Source: Desulfosarcina ovata subsp. ovata
Lineage (GTDB): Bacteria > Desulfobacterota > Desulfobacteria > Desulfobacterales > Desulfosarcinaceae
Length of the DNA stretch: 64,000 nt
Assembly (NCBI RefSeq): GCF_009689005.1
Contig: NZ_AP021879.1
Coordinates: 5,076,652-5,140,651, forward strand
Reading direction: 5' to 3'
The position numbers and the translations under genes were made by a program. This document shows positions 35,918-44,682 of the stretch, piece after piece. The notes beneath the pieces are model-generated. The model worked only from the letters and a program-made list of their open reading frames with translations. It was not told the DNA's origin and ran no database searches. The first letter of the stretch is position 1; each line of letters starts with the position of its first letter.

Positions 35918-37126
35918 CTAGGGAATATGCGGTGGTGCGCCGGTGGCCGTGCCGCGGATCAGGTCGCTGCGCCAGGTACAGACCGTGAAGACGAGGATGC
36001 CGGCAAGCATGCTCAGGGCGCCGAACAGGAAGGCCTGCCGAAGCTGAAACAGATCCATCATCATACCGGCCAGCAAGGAACCGCCCAGCAGACCCAGGCT
36101 GTGGGCCACGGTCAGAAGCGCCATGACTGATCCCATGGCTTTGCTGCGGCTGCCCCACAACACGGCTACGGCCATCATTGCCGGCATACAGATCCCGCCG
36201 CCGATACCAAAACCGATACTGGCGTAAAACATATACCAGAAGCCCGTGGCGTGGCTGAAGGCCCAGATCGCCGCGGTGACGATGAGGCCCCCCAGGATGA
36301 CCATACTTTTGCGGTCGAAGCGATCCGCTGCCCAGCCCATGGGAACCTGGAATATGCCGCTGACAAAAATGCCCAGGGCCACCAGCGTGCCGATGGCCGA
36401 GGCGGAAATGGCAAATTCCACGTCGGCGAAGACCGGCAGGAATCCCCAGATGATGCCAATGCAGGCCGTGTAGGTCAGACGGAAGAAAAAAAGGCCGGCG
36501 ATGGTTCGGTCGGTGAGAATTTTTGACCACTGGACCGGTGTGCGGCGTTTCAGTACCACCTGCTCCTCGGCGGTGGGCGGAAGAAACGACAAACTCAGGC
36601 CGAAGGCGACCACGGAGAGCACGCCCATGCTGACAAACGCCCCCTGCAGGCTGAAACGGTCCTTGATCACACCGCCGATCATGGGGCCGGCGCTCAGACC
36701 GATCATCAGGGACATGTTGAACAACCCCATGACCCAGCCCTCCCTACCCTTGGGGGTGAGATCCCCCACATAGGCCTGGACCACCGGCATGATCATGGCC
36801 GAGGCGATGCCCTGGACGAAGCGGATACCGATCAGGGATTCCACATTGGTGGAGAAAATGAAGGCCACCGAGATAACCGCATAGGACAGAAGACCGGTAA
36901 CAATAAAGGGTTTGCGCCCCTTGCGGTCGGAGAGACTGCCGAAGAAGGGCAGGAAAAAAGTCCGCGAAAGGGAGAAGGCACCGAAGATCAGGCCGATATA
37001 AATACCGGACGCCCCCAGGTCGTGGGCATAGACCGGCAAAAGGGGCACCACGATGCCGACCCCGGTGACGGAGGTAAAGATGGAGAAAAAGAGGGTGCCG
37101 AGAACTCTGCGCTGGATGCGGTTCAT
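35918..37126 (-). CDS. MFS transporter
   Basis: Predicted 402-aa 12-helix major facilitator resembling multidrug and sugar exporters. The loop GSLSDRKGRKPFIVTG after helix 2 is the family signature, repeated in the second half as GWAADRFDRKSMVILG. The chosen ATG at 37126 (MNRIQRRVLGTLF) gives a normal N-terminus; the frame stays open to 37243. It is divergent from the phosphoglucomutase gene, with 115 bp between starts that must carry both promoters. Confidence 0.88.
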   Translation of the reverse strand: MNRIQRRVLGTLFFSIFTSVTGVGIVVPLLPVYAHDLGASGIYIGLIFGAFSLSRTFFLPFFGSLSDRKGRKPFIVTGLLSYAVISVAFIFSTNVESLIGIRFVQGIASAMIMPVVQAYVGDLTPKGREGWVMGLFNMSLMIGLSAGPMIGGVIKDRFSLQGAFVSMGVLSVVAFGLSLSFLPPTAEEQVVLKRRTPVQWSKILTDRTIAGLFFFRLTYTACIGIIWGFLPVFADVEFAISASAIGTLVALGIFVSGIFQVPMGWAADRFDRKSMVILGGLIVTAAIWAFSHATGFWYMFYASIGFGIGGGICMPAMMAVAVLWGSRSKAMGSVMALLTVAHSLGLLGGSLLAGMMMDLFQLRQAFLFGALSMLAGILVFTVCTWRSDLIRGTATGAPPHIP

Positions 37127-37241
37127 GGGGTGCGTCGGGGACTCCTTCAAGCCCTTGTCAATGCGGATAAAAAATGAAATACTAATTCCCCTTTCAGACG
37201 GGCATCCATTGACTTTTACACCCAACAACGAGGATAACGGC

Positions 37242-39365
37242 ATGGACCATTACCAGACCCTGGTTGAAAAAGCAAAAAAAGGATTTCGGACCTTAGATAC
37301 CCCCGATACCTTGGCCGATGCCGCCCTGGATGGGCTGCAGACCTGGCTTGGCGATGAGATGTTCGCTGCGTATGTGCCCCAGATCGAGCATCTGATCAAA
37401 TCCGGGCAGTGGGATTTCCTGCTGGATTCCTTTTACCAGGTGATTCCCTTCGGTACCGGCGGCCGCCGGGGGCCGGTGGGCATCGGCCCCAACCGCATCA
37501 ACCCCTGGACCATCCAGGCATCGGCCCAGGGGCACAGCCAGTATCTGATCCAGACCCATGGGGAATCCGCCCGCCAGCGGGGCGTGGTGCTGGCCTACGA
37601 CGTGCGCTGTTTCACCGACACCCGCTATTATGCTGCAAACCGGCCCAATCCGGTGGCCAATCTGGATGGGCGGCAGCTGGCCGAAGCCGCGGCGCGGGTA
37701 TATGCGGCCAACGGGATCCGTGTTTACCTGTTTGACGGTGCCCGCAGTACGCCGGAACTCTCTTTTGCCATCCGCCATTTGAACGCCATCGCCGGGTGCG
37801 TTTTCTCCGCCAGTCACAACCTGCCCACCGACAACGGCAAGAAGGTTTACGACCAGTTCGGCGGCCAATTGATCGCGCCCCATGACCAGAACCTGGTGGA
37901 CGAAGTGACCGGCAATGTCTCCACCATCGACACCCTGGATTTCGATGCGGCGGCTGAGAAGGGGCTTCTATCCATGATCGGCGCCGAAGTAGACACGGCC
38001 TATCACCAGGCCGTGAGCGATCTCAATCTCAGTGACGCCAGAGGGATACGCATTCTCTACAGCCCGTTGCACGGCACCGGTCTGACCTCGGTCTACCCTG
38101 TACTGAAGCGCATGGGATTCGACATCCACCTCGATCCGGCCACGGCCAACCCGAGTGGCGCATTCGAAAACGTGACCTTCAACATCCCCAACCCGGAAGT
38201 GATCCAGTCCTTCGATACGGCCCTGCCCAATGCCGACGCCATTGGCGCGGATGTGATCATGAGCACGGATCCGGATGCCGACCGCATCGGCATCATGGTG
38301 CGGCACAATGATCGCTGGACCTTTGTTAACGGCAACGAGATTGGCATCGTGCTCAGCGAATGGGCCATCGACCGGTTCCGCGAAAACGGGCGACTCACAG
38401 CAAACAGCGTGATCATCAAGACCGATGTCACCGCTTCGCTCATCGACACCATTTCTGCAGAAAACGGCATCCAGTGCATCGGTGATCTTCTCGTGGGGTT
38501 TAAATACATCGGTGAGGAGATGAACCGCCTGGAGGCCGCCGGCCGACAGGCGGACTTTATCCTCGGCACCGAGGAGAGCCACGGGTATATCATGGGCAAT
38601 TACGTGCGCGATAAGGATGCGGCCGGCGCTGCCGTGTGGCTGGCCGAGTTGGCCTCTGGGCTCAAGGCAGAGGGACGCACCCTGGTGGATTACCTTGACG
38701 CCGTTTACGCCAAATACGGCTATTGCCACAATTATCTCACCGAAATTCGCCTCTTGGGGGCCAAGGGCATCGGACAGATCGCCGGCATCATGTCTCACCT
38801 GAGGGAGAGCACCATCGATCGCATCGGGGATTTCGCGGTCATGGAAAAAATCGACCGCTGGCAGGGAGACCCGCAGCCCCATCTGTCGCCCACCGACACC
38901 GCTTCGCGCAATGTGCTGATCCTTAAATTGAAACCGCTGACCGGGACCCGTGGCATCCGTGTTACCGTGCGGCCATCGGGAACCGAGCCCAAATTCAAGA
39001 TTTACATTGAAGTCCTCGGCCGGCCCTTCGACCCCGCCGACCGGGACGCCGTTAAATCGTCGATCGCCAATATCCGGGAGCGCTTGGAGCGTGCCTTCAT
39101 GGGCCATTGCTACCATATCCTGGGCGTGGACTTTCCCGAGCGGGGGTTCCTGCTTTTCTGGCAACTGCCCCTGGACGACAAGCTGAAGTATTTCACCCTT
39201 GAGGATCGGCTGGCCGGACTGACCGCCGTTGCCGATCCCAATGAGCGCCAAAGCCAGATGGACGCGCTTCTAGCATTTCTGGGCGCCAATCCCGTGCAGA
39301 AAGTGGATCAGGCCTTTGCCGCGCGATTCGGCACAAGGGTGCTGGACTACCTGGGGCTGGCGTAA
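37242..39365 (+). CDS. phosphoglucomutase/phosphomannomutase family protein
   Basis: Predicted 707-aa alpha-D-phosphohexomutase, longer than the usual 450-550 aa because of extra N-terminal and C-terminal segments. The phosphoserine loop is FSASHNLPTDNGKK, the Mg-binding loop STDPDADRIG, the sugar loop EESHG and the phosphate-binding loop RPSGTEPKFKIYIE. After that, about 120 extra residues follow (HILGVDFPERGFLLFWQLP...). ATG 37242 has GAGGA eight bases upstream. It probably interconverts glucose 1- and 6-phosphate, linking the glucan cluster to glycolysis. The extension is a distinguishing feature of unknown role. Confidence 0.9.
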   Translation: MDHYQTLVEKAKKGFRTLDTPDTLADAALDGLQTWLGDEMFAAYVPQIEHLIKSGQWDFLLDSFYQVIPFGTGGRRGPVGIGPNRINPWTIQASAQGHSQYLIQTHGESARQRGVVLAYDVRCFTDTRYYAANRPNPVANLDGRQLAEAAARVYAANGIRVYLFDGARSTPELSFAIRHLNAIAGCVFSASHNLPTDNGKKVYDQFGGQLIAPHDQNLVDEVTGNVSTIDTLDFDAAAEKGLLSMIGAEVDTAYHQAVSDLNLSDARGIRILYSPLHGTGLTSVYPVLKRMGFDIHLDPATANPSGAFENVTFNIPNPEVIQSFDTALPNADAIGADVIMSTDPDADRIGIMVRHNDRWTFVNGNEIGIVLSEWAIDRFRENGRLTANSVIIKTDVTASLIDTISAENGIQCIGDLLVGFKYIGEEMNRLEAAGRQADFILGTEESHGYIMGNYVRDKDAAGAAVWLAELASGLKAEGRTLVDYLDAVYAKYGYCHNYLTEIRLLGAKGIGQIAGIMSHLRESTIDRIGDFAVMEKIDRWQGDPQPHLSPTDTASRNVLILKLKPLTGTRGIRVTVRPSGTEPKFKIYIEVLGRPFDPADRDAVKSSIANIRERLERAFMGHCYHILGVDFPERGFLLFWQLPLDDKLKYFTLEDRLAGLTAVADPNERQSQMDALLAFLGANPVQKVDQAFAARFGTRVLDYLGLA

Positions 39366-39509
39366 CGGTCTATCCAACAAAGCGCCACATTCAGAAAGGC
39401 TGATGGTGGAAGGCATCAACGACAATAAACACGCATTGCCTTTCGCGGAGGTAACCTTTCGCAAGATCGATACGAATTGATGCTCTTTCACTCGGAAAAC
39501 GGAGGCTCA

Positions 39510-40016
39510 ATGCCATATTACAAATGCAGCAACCAGGCTTGTCCGACCGGGGGCGAGGCCTTTTCCCTTACCTCGGCAGGCCAGACGTTCTGTCCACGCT
39601 GCTACACGGCGAACGCGCTTACGTCGGTCGCGACCCCTGTTGTGGGTCCGTTGACCAAAACGCGCGTGATCCAAAGCAGCAACACCATGCACTCGTGTCC
39701 GAAAAAGGTGGAGGTGGAGGTCCAGCTTCTGATCGACAAGTGGGATCTCAATTCGGTATCGACCTTGGAAGCGAAGAAGACCAAGGACTACCTTTTCACC
39801 TTAAATACGAACGCCAAGCGAATCGACAGGGAAGGGCCGGTGACTATTGGTTCTGAAAAAACGGTCACGCACGGCAAGTTCCGCCTTCAGTTTGGCAACA
39901 GGACTTATGCGGGAGTGCGTATCCAGGTGGACGTTATCCTCAACGCGGCGGTTATCAGACGAGCGTTCAAAGAAAGCTTGGTAGCTGGAAAATACGTCGA
40001 AGTCTATCTCGGTTGA
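39510..40016 (+). CDS. unknown 168-aa protein with N-terminal zinc-ribbon-like cysteines
   Basis: The family is not recognised. The N-terminus has two cysteine clusters (CSNQACPTGG and CPRCYTANALT), which could form a small zinc ribbon. The rest is rich in beta-strand-like alternation and ends KYVEVYLG. ATG 39510 has GGAGG four bases upstream. It stands alone between the mutase gene and a gene-poor stretch with lower GC than its neighbours. Confidence 0.65.
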   Translation: MPYYKCSNQACPTGGEAFSLTSAGQTFCPRCYTANALTSVATPVVGPLTKTRVIQSSNTMHSCPKKVEVEVQLLIDKWDLNSVSTLEAKKTKDYLFTLNTNAKRIDREGPVTIGSEKTVTHGKFRLQFGNRTYAGVRIQVDVILNAAVIRRAFKESLVAGKYVEVYLG

Positions 40017-40180
40017 TCGTGCAGCGCGATCACGCGGCCCGTATGGATTGGATTTCCGGCGTCGTTGCCTCCCCCGGCTTGCCATGACAAAGGGTCAAGT
40101 CGGCTCTTGCCCCCCCCCCTTATCGTTTAGGAAAATGGTCACAAGCGGCATCATATTTGATTGCGTGCGAAAATTTTTGA

Positions 40181-40322
40181 GACAATCAATAATATCGAGT
40201 CCGGCCAGGCTATAGTCGAACCACGAATCGCTCCCGGCCACCAGCACCTCGCCGGGCTTGGCGGCTTCCCAGATGATTTCAACGGACTGGTCTTCCAGGT
40301 CGACGACAATCGCGGCGACTTC
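40181..40322 (-). pseudogene. possible remnant of a minus-strand coding region
   Basis: Inside the 486-bp gap 40017-40502, the minus strand can be read for about 47 codons as protein-like sequence (IVVDLEDQSVEIIWEAAK, GSDSWFDYSLAGLDII) with high third-position GC. A TAG immediately precedes the first codon and there is no start or ribosome site. The flanks are AT-rich. This looks like a decayed fragment; chance cannot be excluded. The rest of the gap holds only the promoter region of the CoA-transferase gene. Confidence 0.3.
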
Positions 40323-40446
40323 CTAAAAAAATATAAAATACAAATGGTTAGATTGTTGGTGACGTTTTCGGAATTTTTTCTTGACTTCCGGCATCCTACT
40401 GCTTAGCTTAAATAAGTTTCACCGAATGGTATTCAGTGAAAATGAT

Positions 40447-40464
40447 TCTATGAATATTCATTCA
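40447..40464. promoter_or_regulatory. FadR-like TetR operator upstream of the CoA-transferase gene
   Basis: TCTATGAATATTCATTCA matches the Bacillus FadR-type operator TGAATGAnTAnTCATTCA (recalled from the literature) at all but two positions. It contains the perfect palindrome ATGAATATTCAT (40450-40461). It lies 39 bp before the CoA-transferase start, a typical repressor position, and a TetR gene lies at 42295. A half-site TGAATGA also occurs at 42178-42184, upstream of tetR. Confidence 0.5.
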
Positions 40465-40502
40465 ATGGCAAGCAAATTCCTTTTCAGCAAAAGGAGGACC
40501 CA

Positions 40503-41843
40503 ATGGAAAGGTGGAAAAAACTCGAACGTGTTCCGGCACCGGCAATCATCCCTTCGTATGGCCCCTTGACAGGCATGCGGGTTCTGATGACCGGCAGTAT
40601 CGTGGAGGCCCCCTTTGCGGCGGGTATGCTGGCGGATTACGGGGCAGAGGTGATTCATGTTGAACGACCCGGTGTGGGCGATCCCTATCGGGGCCAGTCT
40701 CCGGTGATTACTAGTGGTAATGGCGACGAGGAATTTGTCCTGGCCGATTCGGACATCCCGGACGATGAAAAGGTCAGTTGCGCATGGATCCAGGAGGCCC
40801 GGAACAAGTTGAGCCTGACCCTGGAACTGAATATGAAGATTCCGGAAATCAAGGAGATTTTTTTCTCCCTGATCAAAAATTGCGATGTATGGATGGAAAA
40901 CATGGTCTGGGTGGAAAAGCTCGGGCTTAACGATGAGATGCTTTTCGAGGTGAATCCCAAGCTGGTCATCGCCCATCTCAGTGGATTCGGGCGTCCCCAG
41001 TTCGGCGGCGTGCCGGAAGAGTGCGACCGTCCCTCCTATGACCCCATCGGTCAGGCCGAAGGGGGCTGGATGTATATCAACGGATTCCCCGAACCTTCAC
41101 CGCCGGGATACGGGAGCTCGTTTATCAACGACTACATCAGCGCCGTATTCTGTGCCAACGGGGTGATGATGGCCTATATCAACGCCCAGAAGACGGGGAA
41201 GGGCCAAGTGGTCGATGTCGCCCAAATTGAGTGCATGAGCAAGTGCCTGAACGACACCTTCGTCAATTATTTCACCCTGGGGCGGGTGAAGGAGCGTGCC
41301 GGCAACCATGTGCCCGTTTTTCAACCCGCCAACCTGTATCGGACCAAGGACGGATACCTTTATATCGGCGCCTTCGGGCCGTTTGTGTACGAGCGGGCCC
41401 TCAAGGCGATGGATATCGATGTCGAGAAATATCCCCATGAGAAGGCCGGGGCGTCCAGGGAAGCCCTGGAATCCGAGTTGGGGAGGGAATTGGACCGTCT
41501 TATCGACAAATGGATGCGCGCACGCACGTCCGAAGAAGGCCAGGCCATTCTCAAATCCAAGAAAGTTCCCTGCGGTATCCCGAGAAACGCCAAGGACCTC
41601 GCCAATAGCGAGCACTACAAGTGCCGTGGCAACTGGATCGAATACGAGGATCAGACACTGCATAAAAAAGTGACCGCTTATGGATTCGTTCCCAAGATGA
41701 GTGGCACGCCCCCGCGTGTCTGGCGGGGATCACCCCGCCTCGGCCAGGATACGGACATAATTCTGGAGAAAATCGCCGGCTACAGCAAAGCGGAGATCGA
41801 TATGCTGAAGGGCAGGGGGTTTGTCGACCCCATGCTTAACTAG
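40503..41843 (+). CDS. class III (CaiB/BaiF family) acyl-CoA transferase
   Basis: Predicted 446-aa CoA-transferase moving CoA between carboxylic acids. Family features are YGPLTGMRVLMTGSIVEAPF at the start, ADYGAEVIHVERP, PKLVIAHLSGFG, and the presumed catalytic Asp210 in FINDYISA. The tail MSGTPPRVWRGSPRLGQDT resembles carnitine CoA-transferase CaiB. AAAAGGAGG precedes ATG 40503. A FadR-like operator upstream suggests control by acyl-CoA. The acid substrate is unknown. The stop codon overlaps the first base pair of palindromic element B. Confidence 0.88.
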   Translation: MERWKKLERVPAPAIIPSYGPLTGMRVLMTGSIVEAPFAAGMLADYGAEVIHVERPGVGDPYRGQSPVITSGNGDEEFVLADSDIPDDEKVSCAWIQEARNKLSLTLELNMKIPEIKEIFFSLIKNCDVWMENMVWVEKLGLNDEMLFEVNPKLVIAHLSGFGRPQFGGVPEECDRPSYDPIGQAEGGWMYINGFPEPSPPGYGSSFINDYISAVFCANGVMMAYINAQKTGKGQVVDVAQIECMSKCLNDTFVNYFTLGRVKERAGNHVPVFQPANLYRTKDGYLYIGAFGPFVYERALKAMDIDVEKYPHEKAGASREALESELGRELDRLIDKWMRARTSEEGQAILKSKKVPCGIPRNAKDLANSEHYKCRGNWIEYEDQTLHKKVTAYGFVPKMSGTPPRVWRGSPRLGQDTDIILEKIAGYSKAEIDMLKGRGFVDPMLN

Positions 41844-41984
41844 TGCCCATCCAGAAATGGCCAATTTGCCAGATATCGGCGTTGCGCGAAAAATTTTATC
41901 CTCGGAATATAAACCATATGCCTGTGGTAAAATTTTTCGGGCGCCTTGATCTCAACCAAATTTGCCTATTTCTGGACAGACACT
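41842..41984. repeat. intergenic palindromic element B
   Basis: About 143 bp with arms of roughly 58 bp. The outer left AGTG..TCCAGAAAT is inverted at the right as ATTTCTGGA..CACT, and the inner CGAAAAATTTTA pairs with TAAAATTTTTCG, around a loop of about 25 bases. It begins inside the stop codon of the CoA-transferase gene and could act as its terminator. There is no coding content. Confidence 0.8.
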
Positions 41985-41991
41985 AACTAAA

Positions 41992-42144
41992 AGGCGGTTT
42001 GAAACGCCGTCTATTTTCCACTACCAGTGCTGGAAAACGGATCAAAATGCTCTTGCATTGAATATCGCTCAGTTTTTAGATCCGTTTTCCGTGCTGTTGG
42101 CGGAGGCTATCCCACCTTCTGCAAACAGGCGTTGCAAAACGCCT
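41992..42144. repeat. intergenic palindromic element C
   Basis: About 153 bp immediately after element B. The outer arms AGGCGGTTTGAAACGCC and its inverted partner near 42128-42144 are each themselves palindromic. The inner GGAAAACGGATC (42032-42043) is exactly inverted at 42079-42090. The central ATGCTC...CTC segment resembles the centre of element A. The rest of the gap to tetR (42145-42294) holds no gene. Confidence 0.75.
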
Positions 42145-42294
42145 CCCCCCTTTTTCTACCCACCGGTTTTCCAAGTTTGAATGATAGCGCTCATGGCAGG
42201 AAAATTGCTCTTTGAATGCAAATCTGTTACGAAGTACCCTTGTTTATCAATACGATGGCATTCGATTGCCGATGCATCAGAGAAAAGCACTATT

Positions 42295-42879
42295 ATGGCA
42301 AAATTGACCAAACGAAAACTTCAGGCCATCAAAACAAAGGCGATAATCTATAATACATTCCTCGAAATGGTCCAGGAATGTGAATTCGAGAAACTGACTG
42401 TCGAGAAAATCTGTAAGCGGGCGAACGTTTCTGTGGGCACCTTCTATCACCATTACAGGAACAAGTACGACATCATGGAGGAAATTTTTCATCGGGCGGA
42501 TGATTTTTTTCAGGAAAAGATGTTAAACAATCAGATCAAAGGCAAGACGGCAATCGAAAAGATTATCGGCTTTTTCGATCTCCTTGCTCAGATCTATACC
42601 CGCTACGGATTAGGATTCAGCAAGGCCCTGTTCAACACCCGGAACAATCTGTTTGTTAACGACAAGCGGATCATGGTTACCATGCTGCGGGATATTCTTG
42701 TTCAGGGAGTCGAGGACAATCAAATTGTTTCGGATTTAACGGCCGAGGAATTAAAGCGCATTCTTTTTACCACGGCACGGGGGATTGTCTTTGATTGGTG
42801 TTTGCGAGACGGGGACTTTTCATTGGAAAAGGCCATGCACCAGTATATTCTGCTTGTCGTGCGTGCCGTTGCCCCTTGA
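42295..42879 (+). CDS. TetR/AcrR family transcriptional regulator
   Basis: Predicted 194-aa repressor. The N-terminal HTH is LTVEKICKRANVSVGTFYHHYRNKYDI; the C-terminal ligand domain is all-helical with no recognisable specificity. ATG 42295 is used because homology-like sequence begins there; the frame is open to 42181. With a FadR-like operator at 40447 and a half-site before its own gene, it may control the CoA-transferase and itself. Confidence 0.88.
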   Translation: MAKLTKRKLQAIKTKAIIYNTFLEMVQECEFEKLTVEKICKRANVSVGTFYHHYRNKYDIMEEIFHRADDFFQEKMLNNQIKGKTAIEKIIGFFDLLAQIYTRYGLGFSKALFNTRNNLFVNDKRIMVTMLRDILVQGVEDNQIVSDLTAEELKRILFTTARGIVFDWCLRDGDFSLEKAMHQYILLVVRAVAP

Positions 42880-42954
42880 GACGATCCTGGACCCGCCGGG
42901 ACCGTCACCGATCGATTTTTAAGGATACCTTAACCCAGACGATAGGAAATGTGA

Positions 42955-44637
42955 TTGCCGATGCCGTTGAACCCCTTTGATCTTCCGGACCCCATGCTTA
43001 GACAGATGATCCGCACGATGTCCCCAGCAGCGTTGCGCCGGCAACTGATCCAGATGGCCGATACCCTGGGAGACGAGGCGTTTGGCGCCCGTATGGCCAG
43101 AGAAATCGTGGCGCGCACCCGACCCGATCAGGCCATCCCCGACACTTATGCCAGGTATCGGTCCCTGGTCCGTGACGGCATCGAGTTCTTTCTCAGCCAG
43201 ATCAGTCGCAGGCGGATGCTTGACCTGGTGATCAGCCAACTGGCCATGGATGCGGACACCTGCTGCCAGGAGCGACTGCTGGCCCTGGCTCAGCGTTTCC
43301 CGACACTTCACAAACTGGGTCAGCTCATTGCCCGCCACCCCGACATCGATCCGGCTGTCCGGGGGTGGCTCATCAATCTGGAAAACGGTCTTTACGGCAC
43401 CAACCCCGATAAACTGGAGGTCCGGATCCATGCGGAACTAGGATCAACAGGCAAAGCGGCCAATGTTCATGTGACGCCCACCATCCTGGCCGAGGCCAGC
43501 GTGGGCGCAGTGATACCGTTCCATTGGCAACCATCGCCGGATGGCTCTTTGCAACACGGGGTGTTCAAGGTGCTACGCCCCGGAATACGGCGTCATTTGA
43601 ACGAAGAGTTGGGCATCCTGGGAAAAACCGCCGTCTTTTTCCACGACCACCGGACGCGTTATCCGCTCAAGGATTTCCGTTTCCTGGAAATTTTTGAGGA
43701 TGTGCGCGAGATGATGATCCACGAGATCGATCTGGCGGCCGAACAGCGTCTTCTGGGTGAGGCCAGCCATTTTTACGCGGACATGCCGGATATCCGTATT
43801 CCGCGGCGTCTGCCCCTGTCCACCAGCGCCATGACTGCCATGGACCATTTGGACGGACCCAAACTCCTGGATGCTGACCTGAACGGACCGCAGCGAAAAC
43901 GGATGGCCGACCTCCTTTTTACGGCAGTCGTTCTGAACCCGCTGTTTTCAAAGTACAATTCGTCCCTTTTTCACGGTGATCCCCATGCCGGTAACATCCT
44001 GGCCGTTTTTACCGATGAATCGACGGATCCGGCCATCGGCCTGGTGGACTGGAGCCTGGCCGGTCATCTGGCCCGCAGTGACCGTGTTGAAACCGTACAC
44101 CTGATTCAGGCACTCCTGAAAAACGATTTGACCGGGATGTGCGATGCTATCCGATCCCTTGCCATGGGAGGCAGCCAATCGACGCCCAAGCCGCGTAAAT
44201 ACTTACGCGACCTGATTTCTGGATGGATGCACGAACCGGCAAACAAGCGGTTGCCGCTGGTCAAGCAGACCTTCCGGCTCCTGGAATCCCTCTCCATGGA
44301 AGGGCTTGTTTTCCCCGCCGACCTGATGCTTTTTAGAAAGGCGATTTTTACCCTTGAAGGGGTCTTGCACGACCTCTGGCCGGCGTTCGACATGGACGCT
44401 GCCATTGCCTGCCACCTGATGGCCCTCGTCCAACAGGAGTTTCCCCTCCGACTGGTCAACCTGCTTTTTCCCCTGGCCGACCGGCCCGAAAAGTACACCA
44501 GCCTGATCTCCAACCAGGACCTGCAATTTCTCATCGCCCACCAGTCTATCAATGCTCTGTTCGCCTCCAGTCATCGGCTTATGGGACCGCTAATGGGATG
44601 GAACCGGGCGATCGGTGTTGCCTGGTGTCCGGGGTAG
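42955..44637 (+). CDS. ABC1/UbiB-like atypical kinase domain protein
   Basis: Predicted 560-aa protein with an ABC1/AarF-type kinase-like core at about 150-400. FKVLRPGIRR supplies the lysine and LFHGDPHAGNIL the catalytic-loop HGD. GLVDWSLAGHL is the metal-binding motif, with D-W in place of D-F/FG. The Ala-rich nucleotide loop appears as ILAEASVGAVI. The family is linked to isoprenoid quinone or lipid metabolism. TTG 42955 has AGGA seven bases upstream; ATG 42961 would remove two residues. Confidence 0.85.
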   Translation: MPMPLNPFDLPDPMLRQMIRTMSPAALRRQLIQMADTLGDEAFGARMAREIVARTRPDQAIPDTYARYRSLVRDGIEFFLSQISRRRMLDLVISQLAMDADTCCQERLLALAQRFPTLHKLGQLIARHPDIDPAVRGWLINLENGLYGTNPDKLEVRIHAELGSTGKAANVHVTPTILAEASVGAVIPFHWQPSPDGSLQHGVFKVLRPGIRRHLNEELGILGKTAVFFHDHRTRYPLKDFRFLEIFEDVREMMIHEIDLAAEQRLLGEASHFYADMPDIRIPRRLPLSTSAMTAMDHLDGPKLLDADLNGPQRKRMADLLFTAVVLNPLFSKYNSSLFHGDPHAGNILAVFTDESTDPAIGLVDWSLAGHLARSDRVETVHLIQALLKNDLTGMCDAIRSLAMGGSQSTPKPRKYLRDLISGWMHEPANKRLPLVKQTFRLLESLSMEGLVFPADLMLFRKAIFTLEGVLHDLWPAFDMDAAIACHLMALVQQEFPLRLVNLLFPLADRPEKYTSLISNQDLQFLIAHQSINALFASSHRLMGPLMGWNRAIGVAWCPG

Positions 44638-44682
44638 ATGCCTATCCTCTAAAAACTCTGTTTCCTGTATAATAACGAGCCC

